Source: Callorhinus ursinus (taxonomy: Eukaryota; Chordata; Mammalia; Carnivora; Otariidae). Taken from it: a stretch of 64,000 nucleotides of DNA. Shown in pieces: positions 24,330 through 36,649 of this stretch (its first letter is position 1; every line of letters starts with the position of its first letter). The notes beneath the pieces were generated by a model. The model did not search any database and was not told the DNA's origin. It saw only the letters and a program-made list of their open reading frames with translations. The position numbers and the translations under genes are program-made. The stretch spans positions 254,305 to 318,304 of the forward strand of contig NW_020312968.1 in the NCBI RefSeq assembly GCF_003265705.1. Direction: 5' to 3'.

Positions 24330-25035
24330 CTATTGTTCTAGACACTGAACACCTAGAGATGAATACTACATTATTTATACCTTCGAGGAAGTGAGGAGAA
24401 AGTTGTTAACAGTCTGGAAAATGCTTTGATGGAGTTGTGTACAAATTATTTTGAGCAGAGGAGGGACTGGCTAAATCTCGCCTAGAAGAGTTGCAGAAAC
24501 AGCATTAACATATGTTTTGGGTTTGGGAAGATAAGAGGAAATTTTAGAAGCAGAGATGAAGGGAAAGTCGAGTTAGGTAGAGGGGCAAGAACGTGGCGCC
24601 ATAAGGGAAAATCGTCAGAGGTGCCACTGTTACAATCAGGGGAAATGCCCATGTTTCCTACATGATGGGAAGCCAGGAAATAGGAGAGAAAGATGGTGGG
24701 AGGTGGATCTGTGAAGGGTCATTGCCGTCAAACTACAAGAGCTGGGCAACCCTTCGGCCACTAAGGAGCTATGGAGAGGTTTTAAGGGGAATGGTGACAA
24801 GATCAGACTCATGTTTTTAGAAAGGCAAGCGGAGGCCATGAGGAGAATGCTTGTCCAGGAGCCATGACAGGAGACCCAAGCCTACTGCATTGAGACAGTC
24901 AAGAGAAGATCAATGCAGCGTCCTGGGATGAAGGAAATCAACCCAAAGGTAGAGGTGATAACACTCATGTACTCGTTAGATATGTGTGGTGAGGAAGTGA
25001 GAGAAATTATGGATAAATAGGGCCATTGTCACAGT
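24330..25035 (-). repeat. L2 LINE 3' part, antisense
   Basis: GTTCTAGACACTGAACACCT, TTTTGAGCAGAGGAGGGACT, GAGAGGTTTTAAGGGGAATG, GTGACAAGATCAGACTCATG and AGGAGACCCAAGCCTA follow the reverse complement of L2. It faces the sense L2 at 23500-24115. Confidence 0.65.
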
Positions 25036-26689
25036 GGTCACGGCAGGAACAGATAGGAACACAGGAAGGAGAGAAAGAGGTCTGAAGGAAATTCTCTCGA
25101 GTGCTAATATGGTTGAATGCATGACTCATTCCAGCAGCCCTGGCATTTTATTGGTTGTTAAAGACCTCTAAGTCTTAGCCAGTGAGTATTTAAGGGCTGA
25201 GATACAAAGCATCATGACAGGCCAGCAGGGTAGGTATTTTTAAGACAGGGTGTCTGTCCCAGGATCCCCGGCAGTCACCCACAAAGACCACTGCCTTCAT
25301 TAACTGAGCGAGGGCCAAACCTGCTGCCAGCCACCACTGACACCCCCCCCCAACCCAGGCCCACTGTCATCCATTATATGTTGTTGCAATCCGTCTAACA
25401 TAATGAGACCACTTTGCAATTCCATTATGATTCACTCTCAAGTTTAAAAGTTACAGTCAAACCACAGATGAGAGAAAGGCATTAGGGAAGTGTGGTGACA
25501 TCCTCTGGGGTTCCACAGGCTTCCCTGGCAGCCGAGCCGACCTTCTGAGTGCACCTCACACAGTGTATTTGCCAGGCTCTTTCTCCAAGAGTATTAGTAA
25601 AAATCTATAGCTCCCAGTTGGATACCAAATACGGCTTCCACATTCTGTGTGGTGCCAACGAAGTACTTCACATGGACAGACAGCTTTCTGAGGCTGCTTT
25701 ATTTCCTGTCAGCCATTCAAACCTCACTCCAACAGAAATCTTTTGTATTTAAGCTAGTGGCCACAAAACCAGAATGTGTCTTCTGGTCAAATGTGCCTTT
25801 TGTATGTCATGCCACGTTTCTTTTCCTCCCTGATTTTTTTTTTTTTTTAAGATGGAAAAAAAATGCAGTTGGCTTTTCCTGATGCCACGTTCATTACGGT
25901 CATAAACATCCTAACAGAAGCATATCTGTTCACAGTGAGGCTTCTTGTGCCCAGAGGAATGCCATTCACAATTCAATAACTGTATTTGCCTTATTGCTTT
26001 GGAATAGAGGCTGCCTTAGTTGAAATTTTCTATGAGGCCACTGACTCATTGTCAGAGTTTGATTAGTAAAATGAACCAATAAATCTCTCCTTTTTTTTTT
26101 TTCAACAACACTTTATATAGTCCAGTTCTCAAGTCGTCTGGGTAATGTTTGTGCAGTTTTGAAAGAAGAGCCTAGAGCATTCTTCTTTAGCCCAGCACCT
26201 TCTCTGCCATCATACTGAAACTAAAGGTTATGGGTTTCCAGATCAAAGCTCCGAATTGGCATGAAGCCCAGCTAATTACTCTGCTGGCACTGAGCCCCTT
26301 GGGAGATCAGATAGGCCTTCCTCACCTTCAATACAGCTAAGAAACGGGGAATTATAGACTGGATAAGGAACTGAGAGGAATCATTCACTGCAGACAGAGT
26401 TGAAAAGAAGTATCTGTTGGAAGACAAGACCCCTTGGCACCATATCTGAGGCTCACAAATGACAAAGCAGATGTGAAACACTGTTGGGGGGCAAATGAAT
26501 TGGGAAAGACCTGAGGGACTTTTCCCATAATGCTAACCCTCCCTAAGAGACTAGGACTCCCTAGTCCAGCAAAAGGAGAAAGCTTCCTCTGGCCAGAAAA
26601 TGAGCAAACCAGAATATGCAAATCTATAAATCCCTTGGCTATTCCTTAACGAAAAACTCTCCAATAGTTAATAAAACAAATATCAGTCC
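25036..26689. other. Unique sequence
   Basis: C9 (25343-25351) and T runs (about 25837 and 26090) only; no gene or transposon recognised. Confidence 0.4.
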
Positions 26690-26900
26690 ATGTTCTTCAA
26701 TCAATGAGCAACACATTTTCTTAAGTGCTGTGAAATCTCAAAAATACAAGTAAGGGTCTCTTCCCATTAGAGCCTCATAGTCTGAGGAGATCGACAACCA
26801 CACCGTCATAAAAATGCAGACAGAGGTTGTGGAAGGAAGAGAGATGGTAAAAATATGGGAAGACTGGATGGACCTAGTTGTCATGGGTAAGGGAAGACTT

Positions 26901-27104
26901 TAATTTTTTAGATTTATTTATTTTAGAGAGAGAGTGTGTGTGTGCATGAGTGGGGGGAAGGGCAGAGGGCGAGAATAGCCAAGCAGCTTCCCCACTGAGC
27001 GTGGAGCCCAACACAAGGCTCAGTCTCATGACCCTGAGGTTATGACCTGAATCAAAACCAAGAGTCAGACACTCAACCGACTGAGCCACCCAGACACCCC
27101 AGGA
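26901..27104 (-). mobile_element. Can-SINE, antisense, in L2
   Basis: T-rich and GAGA-rich start (tail complement), then TCATGACCCTGAGGTTATGA, CAAGAGTCAGACACTCAACC and GACTGAGCCACCCAGACACC (head complement). Imperfect flanking duplication at about 26889-26900 and 27105-27116 with about two mismatches. An older subfamily. Confidence 0.9.
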
Positions 27105-27535
27105 AAAGGAAGATTTGATTTGAACCCTGACTGACAACTTGAACTTCAGCCAACAAGGTAGGAATGGAAGAAAATTATACATGGAAGGGATTCTAAAAGC
27201 AAATGGAAATATTTGAGAAAGTTTGGGGCATAATGCATGGTTGAGTCCTGTAGAGGGGTGGAAAATGGGGATTGGCGGGAATGGCCAGCTTTCAAGTCTG
27301 AGAATTTGGGGCTTTCTTCTGTATGCTTACATAAGGAGCCACTGAATGGCTTTGGGGAAGGGAAATGTGTGACCAGATCTCAGCTGTAAGGTGATAATGG
27401 GAAGCAGTGTAGATTTTGGACTAGATGAGTGAGGTGCTAGAGATAGTCTGGTTATAAGGCTGTTATAAATTCCAGACATGAGGTAAGGCAAATTGGATAG
27501 TAACAAGAGAGAGACAATTGGTCAAGGATGTGTGT

Positions 27536-28045
27536 AGTGGAATAAGTAGTGGCCCCCCCCCCAAAGATGTTCACATCGAAATCTTTAGAACTCGTGTATA
27601 TGTGACCTTACTTGGCAAATGAGACTTTGCATATGGGATTAAGGATCTCAGATTAGGAGATTACCCTGAATTATAAGGATGGGTTCAATCTAATCACAAG
27701 AGCCCTTATATGAGAAAGGTAAAAGGATCAGAGTCAGAGAGAGAAAATGTACGGATGGATGCAGAGATCAGATAGGAGAGAAGATGCTACCTTATTAGTT
27801 CTGCAGGTAGAGGGAGGGGCCATGAACCAAACAATGCAGATGTTCCCTAAAAGCTAGAAAAGGCAAAGAGGTAGAGTGTCCCCTAAAACCTCCAGAAGGA
27901 TTGCAATCTTGCTGATGCCTTGATTTTAGCCCAAAAGACTATTTTGGGTTTCTGACCTCTAGAACTGTAGGATAATAAATCTGTGTTGTTTTAAGCCACA
28001 CAATTTGTGATAATTTGTTATGGTGGCAATGGGAAGCTGATACAA
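27536..28045 (+). repeat. MLT1 LTR (ERVL-MaLR), sense
   Basis: Good match in order to MLT1: a GGCCCCCC run with AAAGATGTTCACATCGAAAT, TTTGCATATGGGATTAAGGA, GGTTCAATCTAATCACAAGA, GGGGCCATGAACCAAACAAT, CCTTGATTTTAGCCCAAAAG, AATAAA at 27974-27979 and a GTTGTTTTAAGCCACACAAT end. Contains C10 at 27553-27562. Solo LTR with no retroviral genes beside it. Confidence 0.85.
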
Positions 28046-28320
28046 TGTGAGACAGATTTCCCAGGTAGTATTGCTAGTATTTATCAACTGATCACATCTG
28101 GAAAATAAGAAAAAGAAAAAGCTGCAAATGGCTTAGTAAAATCATCGATAAAAGTAATTAAACATTAACAAAAAGAAAAATTTGGCAGAGGAGAGTATGG
28201 TGGAAGAGAATAAGATTCAAAGGAAAGAAGAGAGAAGAGAGCTTAGAACAGAACGTTGGAGAACCACACCTCAGTCCTTCAGCATGAGGTTGACTGAAGT
28301 CCCAAAGGGGAGGAAAGGGG

Positions 28321-29918
28321 ACTAACATCCTGAGTCTTGCTCAATGCCTAATGCTATGCCAAAAACTCACAGTCTTCATCATATTAAAGAGCTTATAATT
28401 CATCCTTTCTAGATCTTAGGAAACTTCTATCAGAACAATTCATAGCTTAATTTTAGGTAGATTCCTCTGTATTGCATATGTCCCCTTTCTGCAATGTCTG
28501 TTCTGATTTATATTACACCTGCTGTGTGTGTGACTTAGATGTCAATTTCCCTTTGTCTTTCCCTTCAAGCTCACCAGAAAGAACCCACCACAAGCCATTG
28601 ACAATTCTTTTTAAACCCATCTGCTTCCAAATTCTTCACTATGTGAGGCCACCCTGCAAGGTCCAGCTCTCCTGTTAGCTGTTCCTTCTTCCTTGGATGT
28701 TCCCATAGAATTTCCAATTTCTCACCCTTATGTTAGGAAAAGAGGACCTCCTCCATCAGTGGGCACTCAGGCCCTGGAACTCCACTGCATTTCCAAGTGA
28801 CTTTCCAAAGAATTTTCCAAAGACCTTGCCTTCCTCTAATGATGTATAAGAGAATAACACTTTCTCCTTAGTGTTACATGTGTATTTGTGATATGCAACT
28901 TCAAATTTTTGTGGAACAAGATAGAATGCAAATAAATAAACACCTTCCTGCCTTGGCAAGTCAGTGCCCAGAATTTCCAAGTGCATCTTAGGGCAGAAAT
29001 CTGTTTGTCCCGTAATCAGAAGGTATTCAACCCGTTCCTTTCCCTTCTGTTGGGAATGCAATTAAGTACACCACAGAAACAACATATGATTGTAAAACTG
29101 AAGATAAGACAATAAATAGGTCATTTGTCTACATCTTCTGAGAACTTTCCTTGCAAATTGTACTCAACTGTCTAAACTGGCTTAGCAACTGTCTTCCTTG
29201 TGGTGGGCTCAGCTGGAAACAGCTGTCTTATCCAACTGTCACTCTAGGCGCAGTGACAAGATCCTGTGAGCTATTCAGGGACCCATGAAAATGCTAGAGA
29301 CCTGAAAAAATAAAAACGTTATTGCCTCTAAAAGGAAGGCTGAAATTCAAAATTAATAAATGTTTAATTTAATGCCTGTAGAATATTATACTCCTCAGAT
29401 TTACCAATCATTAAATTTAACATTTGCAAAATTTCACTACAACCTGAAAATAATCAGTAGCATCCATTTTCTCACTTAGCAAGGGTTTTGAATGCACAAT
29501 GATTTCAAAGAAATTACCGTCAATCCTGAAGTAAATGAGTTATTTGATATCAGATAATTTTCAAAGTCAATTACAAAAATCTTGTTGCTTTATTTACAAC
29601 AAAATTTATATTTCATTTTGGATATGGGTATATGTAAATGTTGGATGTTCTTGGGTGTAGAATTTCCAAAATTACGATTATTTTTTAGAGTTTATGTAGA
29701 CTAAAATGGCCCTGGCTAAAAGTATTCTATGTAAGATGCCCCCTCCCTTCTTCTCACTATATACTTCTCATTCCCATTCACTCTCTCTCTCAGACTTGCC
29801 TACACCTTATTAAAAATCTTGGCTCTTTTGCTTGCCCTCTTCCTGCTCCCAAGAACTTCTCTTTTCAGAAGACCATTCAGCCTTGCTCTGATCTTCTGAA
29901 GCATCTTGAACTCTTGTT
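28321..29918. other. Unique sequence
   Basis: No gene or repeat named with confidence; 28560-28740 has a vague resemblance to L2 body. Confidence 0.4.
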
Positions 29919-29932
29919 TAAAAGCTGCCTGA

Positions 29933-29968
29933 CATTCCAAAATAAATAAATAAATAAATAAATAAAAA
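29933..29968 (+). mobile_element. Minimal retro-insertion: short stub plus AAAT tail
   Basis: Thirty-six bases consisting of a CATTCC stub and an (AAAT)n tail, flanked by a perfect 14-bp duplication at 29919-29932 and 29969-29982. The duplication marks an L1-machinery insertion that kept only the extreme 3' end of its template; the tail is Can-SINE- or L1-like. Confidence 0.8.
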
Positions 29969-29982
29969 TAAAAGCTGCCTGA

Positions 29983-30984
29983 GATAGGTACCCAGCTATA
30001 CTCAGCACCCTGCAGAAGCATCTGACAGGGCATAGAGGTTGCTATAGAGTTCCAGAGCCATCCTCATGTTACTTCTTCTCTCAATCTAAAAGTATAGTCT
30101 GTGCCTAATAATACAACTAGAAAATGGGGTTGTGACCTGAACTCTGAACCTCACATGCTCTGTGATCATCAGCAGCAGAACTATTCAAGGAAGGATTCAT
30201 CTTTGGTCCTGAGCTTCCATTGGGTGGTTCTATGCTCGAATCCCCTGGATAGTCTGTTCTTGGTAGGAGCCAAGAGTGGGGACAGTACTTCTCCACCTAC
30301 CAAGATTTGTTGGGTCTAAGATGGTTCAAAATTGCTAAAGACCATAGATTCCCATGTCTGACAGCCTTGCCCACTCATGTAAAGAGTTAATCGAATGTTC
30401 CACATGACTCTGAGCAAGACATTACCTCTTCTGCAATATAAGGACTCTGTTTAATCAAGAATGGCCAACAGTTCTAAGATTCACTGGATACAACAGTGAC
30501 TCATTCCCTCTCTACATACCCAGATCCCAAAGCATAACCAAAACTCTGTTCACAAAAGTTCAAGAGGACCACCTCTTCTGGGCAATTCATTACTATTCTA
30601 AATATGGGAGATAGCTTCTCTTCCATATTTAAAATGTCTCCAGTTGACATTCAAATTTAATATGTCAGTTGCAACAGAGAATCTATTTTATGAAATTTGA
30701 GAACCAGGAATTAGGAGCCACAGAACTATCCTAGGAATTTTTTCTACCAACCCTTAGGATACTTCAGTAGATGCTTGAGAGGATATGATATGGGCAGCAC
30801 CCTGGTACCCCACGTAGAGAACTTCAGGTGTGCCCTACACTTGGCCAAGGGCCAATACAGGATATACACTGACAGCACCAAGTCCTACAAGAGACCATCC
30901 ACATGGGTGACTCCCTCTGGCTTGCAGTCCATGGTGCCCACATTACTCATTCATATTAGAAGTTGGAGGAAAAAATGTACAACC
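29983..30984. other. Unique sequence
   Basis: No feature recognised. Confidence 0.4.
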
Positions 30985-31130
30985 ACATATCGTGAGGGAT
31001 GTTCACTGGACATATTGTGGTGATCATCTTGCAACATGTACAAATACTGAGTTGTTACATTGTACACCTGAAACCATTATAATGTTATGTCCATTATACC
31101 TCAATTTCCTTTTTAAGAAAAAGAAAAACA
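30985..31130 (+). repeat. L1M 3' end, sense
   Basis: GATGTTCACTGGACATATTG, TGGTGATCATCTTGCAACAT, GTTGTTACATTGTACACCTG, AAACCATTATAATGTTATGT and CATTATACCTCAATTTCC match the L1MA/L1MB type terminus. Confidence 0.8.
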
Positions 31131-31420
31131 AAGAAGTGAGAGACTGGGATTTGGTGCTCTTCAAATGGAGAGAAGTCACCAACCCTGTCCTTGTGGATCC
31201 TGTGGCCTCAAATTCTCTATTCTATCTGGTTTTCTAAATCTCCCCAATCCAGGTCCCAGGCTGGAATATTTCATGAGGCAGAACGGAGCGTCACTCACTT
31301 TTCCCAGGCCACTAGGGAAAAGGCAGCCTCCATGATGGAAACCCATCTCCCATAGATTAATCTCCCTTTAATCCTGAGGACTAAAGCATTCCACAGAAAA
31401 CTGTGAGGAAACGTCTGCTC

Positions 31421-31422
<2 letters not shown>

Positions 31423-31464
<42 letters not shown>
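31423..31464. repeat. (CA)21 microsatellite
   Basis: Uninterrupted CA dinucleotide, 42 bases. Confidence 0.95.
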
Positions 31465-31467
<3 letters not shown>

Positions 31468-34059
31468 GTGCCCAGGATTCAGAAGGTCTACACCCTCACT
31501 CTATCACTTAGCTTTCGGAGACTATCATCCCCAAATTACCCTAAGTATATTAAATCTTTCAACTGGCTAGGAATACCCAGGAAACCAGAATGCATAGTTG
31601 GTAAATGGGCCCATTATCATTCCTGGTTTCAGAGTTACTTGGACTTGTATTCAGCGCTTGCTCAAAGGACACAGGAATGTACAGTCTAGATTTTTGAACA
31701 ATCCCTTCTATCTTCCAGGGTCTCCAGAAGTAAAGCGCTAAATATCCTGCTTGCTCCCATTCCGGGCCTCCTGACACTTGGAAATGCATTTCCTCTGGAG
31801 TTTATCAGTATACTTTGCAACCTTCCTGAAGGAACCTTAGTTTTTGTCACTGCTTTTATGCTCCCGGCCCGCCTTCTTCCAGCACTGGGCAGAGCATACG
31901 CCCCATCACAGCAGCCAGGGATCCTCCACCTGGACGTGCAGCCATTAGTCACCCTTCTGCCCTGCCTGCTGGTTAGTGACTGGCAGGCCCACTTCGAACC
32001 CCAGCTCCTCTCTCTTCCCTTCCAGATACCTATTTCTCCACATCAAAAACAGCAGAGTCTCTTCTAAATATCTTCATTGTCATGCCCCCCTCTACATTCC
32101 TCAGGTTGTTAGCAAATGCCTCCTTTTATCGGAGGTTCGGTATCCCAGCCAAGATCTTGCCAGGCTCTTGAAATGTGGATGGTGTGTGCAGTAAAGCAGG
32201 GGAGGAGCACCTACCACCTGCCTGGGCAGAGGAGAGAGGTTGCCTTCTGTCCTGGACTCTGTCTCTGAAGGATTTGAGTTAATGACTACCTGTATTGTCA
32301 TTCACACGCAGAATTCCTGACCTGGAGAAGAAATCGTTGTTCTACCATTCCACCCTGGGTACTGTGGGAAGCAAAAGGGGGGAAAGGAAGCAGCCCCGAG
32401 AGTCTTCTAGAACTGTCCAGTCCTCAAGCAGAGCAGAGAAATGCCAAACAGCGGTTACATTCGACCCACTCACTCAAAGGCAGGCTATTCATCAGAAATG
32501 AGGTACAAATATATGCCCGAAGCAAGGGAGGGATACACTCTGGGGCATTTAATCATAAATAAGGCAATTAGCGGCATTTCCAGAAATGGTCTCAGCGCTG
32601 TCCCTTGCCATGGTCCGGAAGGCTGCAGGGGCCGCTGGTCCTGGCCACGCAGACTCGGTGAACCACAGGAGGTGGGAGCTACTTACAAGCCTTATTCTTC
32701 CAACACTATTGCCATTGAAGGTTGAGTAATGTTTTCTCGAGAATTCTATATCCTCTCTACTCCATGCCTTTATAGTCTCATCTTTTCTTTAAATATTTGA
32801 AAGCTTATGAGCCTACTTTCTACAGGCAATCTATTCATCCCTATAGGGCTTTTCAGAAGTGAGATTAGTTTAAGTGAATGGATAATATAAAATATGCCAC
32901 TAATTTTATGCAGCGTTATATTTAGAAATATAGGCGGCCTCTCCAAATTATACTAATTTGCATTAAAATGTGACATGGGCCTTTGTTTAAAGAGTTTTTG
33001 TGCTCTTTCCACAGAAAATCTTGAGCACTTATTGAAATAGTTAAATTAGAAAAACCTTTAGAGACTCTTCCTAATATTACCAAAAGATTTTAACATCTTA
33101 AATAAAAGCATCCTAAAACCTTTCCCAAACCCTCATGCAGTTCCCAAGGCTTAACCCAGTATTGTGCTTTTTTGCTCGTTTTATACATCCTGATATTAGA
33201 GGCTAAAAAGGAAAGAAGACGCATTTAGGAATTCAATTACATAATGACACAATTGACGTTTTTATGTTGTGAATTCCATAATAAAGCAACTCTTCCTTTA
33301 TGAGGGAATAAAAATACAACATCATGGCAGGTGTTGTGGAAGAAATTTTCACTTTATACCCAAGGTTTGGAAATAATATCTTTCTAAAATCGTAAGTGCG
33401 GAAATAACATGTTAGAAAGGAAGGGAACAAATAATAGGATTTATTTGCAATGTTTGACTGCCAGTGGTGGTGCAGAAACAAAATATCTGCATTAAGAGTG
33501 GGCTGCTCTTGGGCAACCCTGCCACCAGCCTCGAAGGCCTTCTGGCTCAGTGATTCCAGAAGACGAGAGATTTTCCCCCCGGCTTGCTGAATCTGATGTG
33601 AGCAGGAGTATCCTTCAACTAGCATATCTCTGATTTAAATGCATATCCTACTACAATGAAACAGCAGCTTTCTAGATCTTGACCAGGCTGGCGTTTTTCT
33701 CCTAAGAAAAACGGAACAAAATGGTCCACAGAGGGGCCATTGACGTTCAACCGGGTCTAGCTAAAGCCACAAGCAGTTTGTTGGGAGCAGATGATCAGCC
33801 CTGGAATCCTGAGCGTGCATCAGCCCCAATCTGTACAGGAAATGGGGCCGAAGGGGAGAGGGAGGTGAATGCCAGCCCCTTGTCATGACGCCCTCTACAA
33901 AAGAGGTGCCCTGTGTCAACCTTGTGCTTGCCTGGAGAAAAATTAAACTACCCAGGGAGTTAAAAAAAAAAAAATCTTTTTCAAATTTTAAGCCTCATCG
34001 CTAACATCGAAGAACATTTTCTGTAGCTTTTGTTTTTTGCTGTTTGCCAAGCACCCTGG
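31465..34059. other. Unique sequence, repeat-poor
   Basis: About 2.6 kb with no recognisable transposon. 32760-33100 is AT-rich and repeat-free; a C/T-rich part lies at 31690-32100. Open frames are short and unrecognised. Confidence 0.4.
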
Positions 34060-34315
34060 CTGAACCAGCATTCATCGAGTGCTGTGGTGTGCTGTGGTGT
34101 GCTGGGCAGCTTCACAAACATTATCTTGTGTCATCAGCCAGTAAAACTATAAAATAAGCACTCCTATTTCTGCTGCATGGATGAAATATAGAATTTCAAA
34201 AAGATTGAATGACCTGCCCAAAGTTCCCCGTTAGTATGTGATAGGATCAGGGTGGGCCCTGTGTCCTTAAAGCCAGGTCCCTTGTCCTCTTATCCAGAGC
34301 CCAACTAACTAGCCC
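34060..34315 (-). repeat. MIR SINE, antisense
   Basis: CATTATCTTGTGTCATCAGC, AGATTGAATGACCTGCCCAA, AGTTCCCCGTTAGTATGTGA and AAAGCCAGGTCCCTTGTCCT follow antisense MIR. It contains a 10-bp tandem duplication (TGCTGTGGTG) near 34080-34103. Confidence 0.6.
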
Positions 34316-34479
34316 TCGAGATCAGTGTACCGGAAGGTATTAAGCTGTGTCAGCAATATCGGAGGCCCACCCATCCTGCAGATTGTCAACTGTCCAGAAT
34401 TTTTATAAGAAGTTTTCCCTAGAGCATCCATGGATCTCTCATGTTGTCATAGAAAATGTGAGAGAGCCTCAGAAGAGGA

Positions 34480-34590
34480 TTCCAGCTGTGACTCTAACCC
34501 CACTGGGTTCTGCATAAGCACCTGTCTTTCAGGCACTTCCGTTTTGTGACTTTCAAATTAGGAATAATAATCGTGACTAGGTAGGTTTCC
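34480..34590 (+). repeat. Possible MIR, sense
   Basis: CAGCTGTGACTCTAACCCCA ... CAAATTAGGAATAATAATCG resembles a MIR core. Weak. Confidence 0.35.
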
Positions 34591-34729
34591 CTTCGTCTCT
34601 CTGTCCTGTTCCATTCTCACATCTAGCGCAGAGTGGGCTTGCAATATCCTTATCCACGCTGGGCTAGGGAAGGCAGCAAATGTTAGTAAGACAGAAGTTT
34701 GTTTGTTTTGCATGAAGATCCTCCTGATG

Positions 34730-35100
34730 ATAAGAAACCAACTGGGAAAATATTATGAGATAATACAGAAATTTGAACACTACCTTCACATCGAATGATG
34801 TTAAAGAATTGTGAAAAATTTTAGACGTGCGGATGAACTGTATCAATGTAAATTTCCTGGTTGTCATATTGCATCATGATTATGCAAGATGTTACTACTG
34901 GAAAAAACTGGGTAAAGGATATACAGAATTTCTTTGTAATATTTTTTACAATTTCAGATGCATTTACATTTCTCTTAAATTAAGCATTTTTTAAATTTAG
35001 ATGTGATAACTTTATTTTGGTTATGCTAAGAATCTTTAACTTTTAGAGATAAATAATGAGGTATTTATGAATGAAATAATTTAGAAATACATATTGGGCA
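34730..35100 (+). repeat. L1M 3' UTR fragments, sense
   Basis: TTTCCTGGTTGTCATATTGC, TGATTATGCAAGATGTTACT and GGGTAAAGGATATACAGAAT match the old L1 terminus; 35000-35090 has TTAGATGTGATAACTTTATT and ACTTTTAGAGATAAATAATG from a related L1M 3' UTR segment. Confidence 0.65.
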
Positions 35101-35589
35101 AAAAAAATTTTTAATGCTCTATTCACATGATATACCAAAACAAGGTGAGATTTTTTTAAAAGAAGGAATTAAAGACTATTACTAGTATAAACATCTACCA
35201 AACTACTAAAAGCTATATCATAATCCTAAAAATAATTCATGCTTTTGATCTCAGTGTTCCTATTTTTGTGAATCAATTACAATCATACATTTTATATGTA
35301 CATATAAACATATTCATGAGAAATATATATAACACAAAGGTAAAATCAACCTGTAATCACTTGTAAGTATGTCACAATGAAAAGAAAAATAAATGATATG
35401 TGAATAAAAACAGCACACAATTTTTTATCAATAAGATTATTAAAAATGTTGAAAGGCAGGCATATAAAAATATATTTCAACAAGTTGAGAAAGGTAGAAT
35501 TCAAGTAAAATGAGATGAAGCTTGCTGCTCAGCCACAAAGTAGTGGTAACTTGCACTTTCTTCCCAAGGGAGAGAAAAAAAAAAAGAGG
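35101..35589. other. AT-rich unique sequence
   Basis: No feature recognised; A-rich stretch near 35574-35586. Confidence 0.4.
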
Positions 35590-35785
35590 TCAGGCTCAAA
35601 ACTAAATGTTTTACATGAATTATTCTCACTTAATCTTTACAACAACCTAATAAGGTAGATGGTACTACTGTTATACCCATTTCACAGGTGAACACACTGA
35701 GACATCAGGAGCTGAAGTAGCGCACCCAAGGTTACAAAGGTAGTGACTGAAGGGGGATTCAAACCCAAGCAGTCTGTGTTCAGAG
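35590..35785 (-). repeat. MIR SINE, antisense
   Basis: TTATTCTCACTTAATCTTTA, CAACAACCTAATAAGGTAGA, CCCATTTCACAGGTGAACAC, CCCAAGGTTACAAAGGTAG and GGGATTCAAACCCAAGCAGT: a well-preserved antisense MIR. Confidence 0.85.
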
Positions 35786-36585
35786 CCTCCGTCACCAGTC
35801 AAGAACGCTAATATCAGCAAAAGAAAGGCTCCCCTGCTCTGCAGAATCTTCTCTCGAGTATTTGAAAGACTTAAAGCCTTTTCCACCAGTGCACAAAAGG
35901 ATATTGCATTGCAATTTAAACTAGAATCTATCTGTCAGATGAAGTAAAAATTTCCAATGGGAAGATGGAGCACAGATATAACTAAGAATCCTGTGTCTCC
36001 CAAATCAATAAGAATTGATTAAAAAATAAGCAATTGCCCTTTATCTCTTACAGTCAACTGCAGTCCCTCTTTTACTAAATGGCAATGAGAAATGTAGATT
36101 GAGCTCCATGGTTTCTCAGAAAATAGACACATTTCCAATGGGGCCTGGGATGATGGAAACACAGGCAACCGCTTGATTTGAGAACTGACTGTGTCTGGCT
36201 AAATTTCCACTGCAGAAAAGGTCAGATAAAGCCTTTCCAGAAGGAAAGGAAGGCCAAGTACCTGATTCCCTGCATTCGATTGCCCCATTCCTCTGCTTCA
36301 ATCCTAAATGAAAGGGTGAAGTAGGTTGAAGTTAGCTTTCAAAAACTGGGCCTTGCACCATTTAGATGTTGTAAGAACACTTGTTCATTTTGTTTAATTT
36401 CTTGTTCCAGATTCCCCCTTTCCTTTATTTCATTGGGAGCCACCCCTTATTTGCATAAAAACCCAAGGCCCCCCCATATTTGGGTATTCTTTCCTTCTTG
36501 CCACCATTAAAAACCTGCTCATAGGATGTTTTCTGACCAAGCCATTTATCCTAACCTATAATTGACTGGTTAGCTTTTTATGTTT
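35786..36585. other. Unique sequence
   Basis: No feature recognised. Confidence 0.4.
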
Positions 36586-36600
36586 AAAAGTTTTAATAAT

Positions 36601-36630
36601 AGTGCTTGCTTCGGCAGCACATATACTAAA
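36601..36630 (+). pseudogene. 3'-truncated U6 snRNA retropseudogene
   Basis: GTGCTTGCTTCGGCAGCACA followed by TATACTAAAA is the 5' end of the spliceosomal U6 RNA, including the 5' stem-loop; it stops after about 29 nt of roughly 107. It is bounded by a perfect 15-bp duplication at 36586-36600 and 36628-36642, the last bases of the U6 match (AAAA) overlapping the second copy. No poly(A) tail is present. This is the tailless, 3'-truncated kind of small-RNA retrocopy made by L1 enzymes; it cannot make a working U6. Confidence 0.9.
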
Positions 36631-36649
36631 AGTTTTAATAATAAAATTT

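Larger units (their letters stand above)
26690..28320 (-). repeat. L2 LINE, antisense, interrupted twice
   Basis: An old antisense L2 whose pieces lie at about 26690-26888, 27117-27535 and 28046-28320. Visible blocks include ACATTTTCTTAAGTGCTGTG, AAGGAGCCACTGAATGGCTT, GTGACCAGATCTCAGCTGTA and the downstream GCATGAGGTTGACTGAAG. A Can-SINE (26901-27104) and an MLT1 LTR (27536-28045) have inserted into it. Confidence 0.55.

Noticed and set aside
28560..28740. L2 assignment
   Set aside because: Similarity is only impressionistic, with no diagnostic block in order.
31423..31464. CRISPR-like or other spaced repeat array
   Set aside because: It is a plain CA microsatellite; no spaced direct repeats of CRISPR type occur in the window, and the genome is mammalian.
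36601..36630. Functional U6 snRNA gene
   Set aside because: Only the first about 29 nt are present, with TSDs and no U6 promoter elements (PSE or TATA at the expected spacing) seen upstream.
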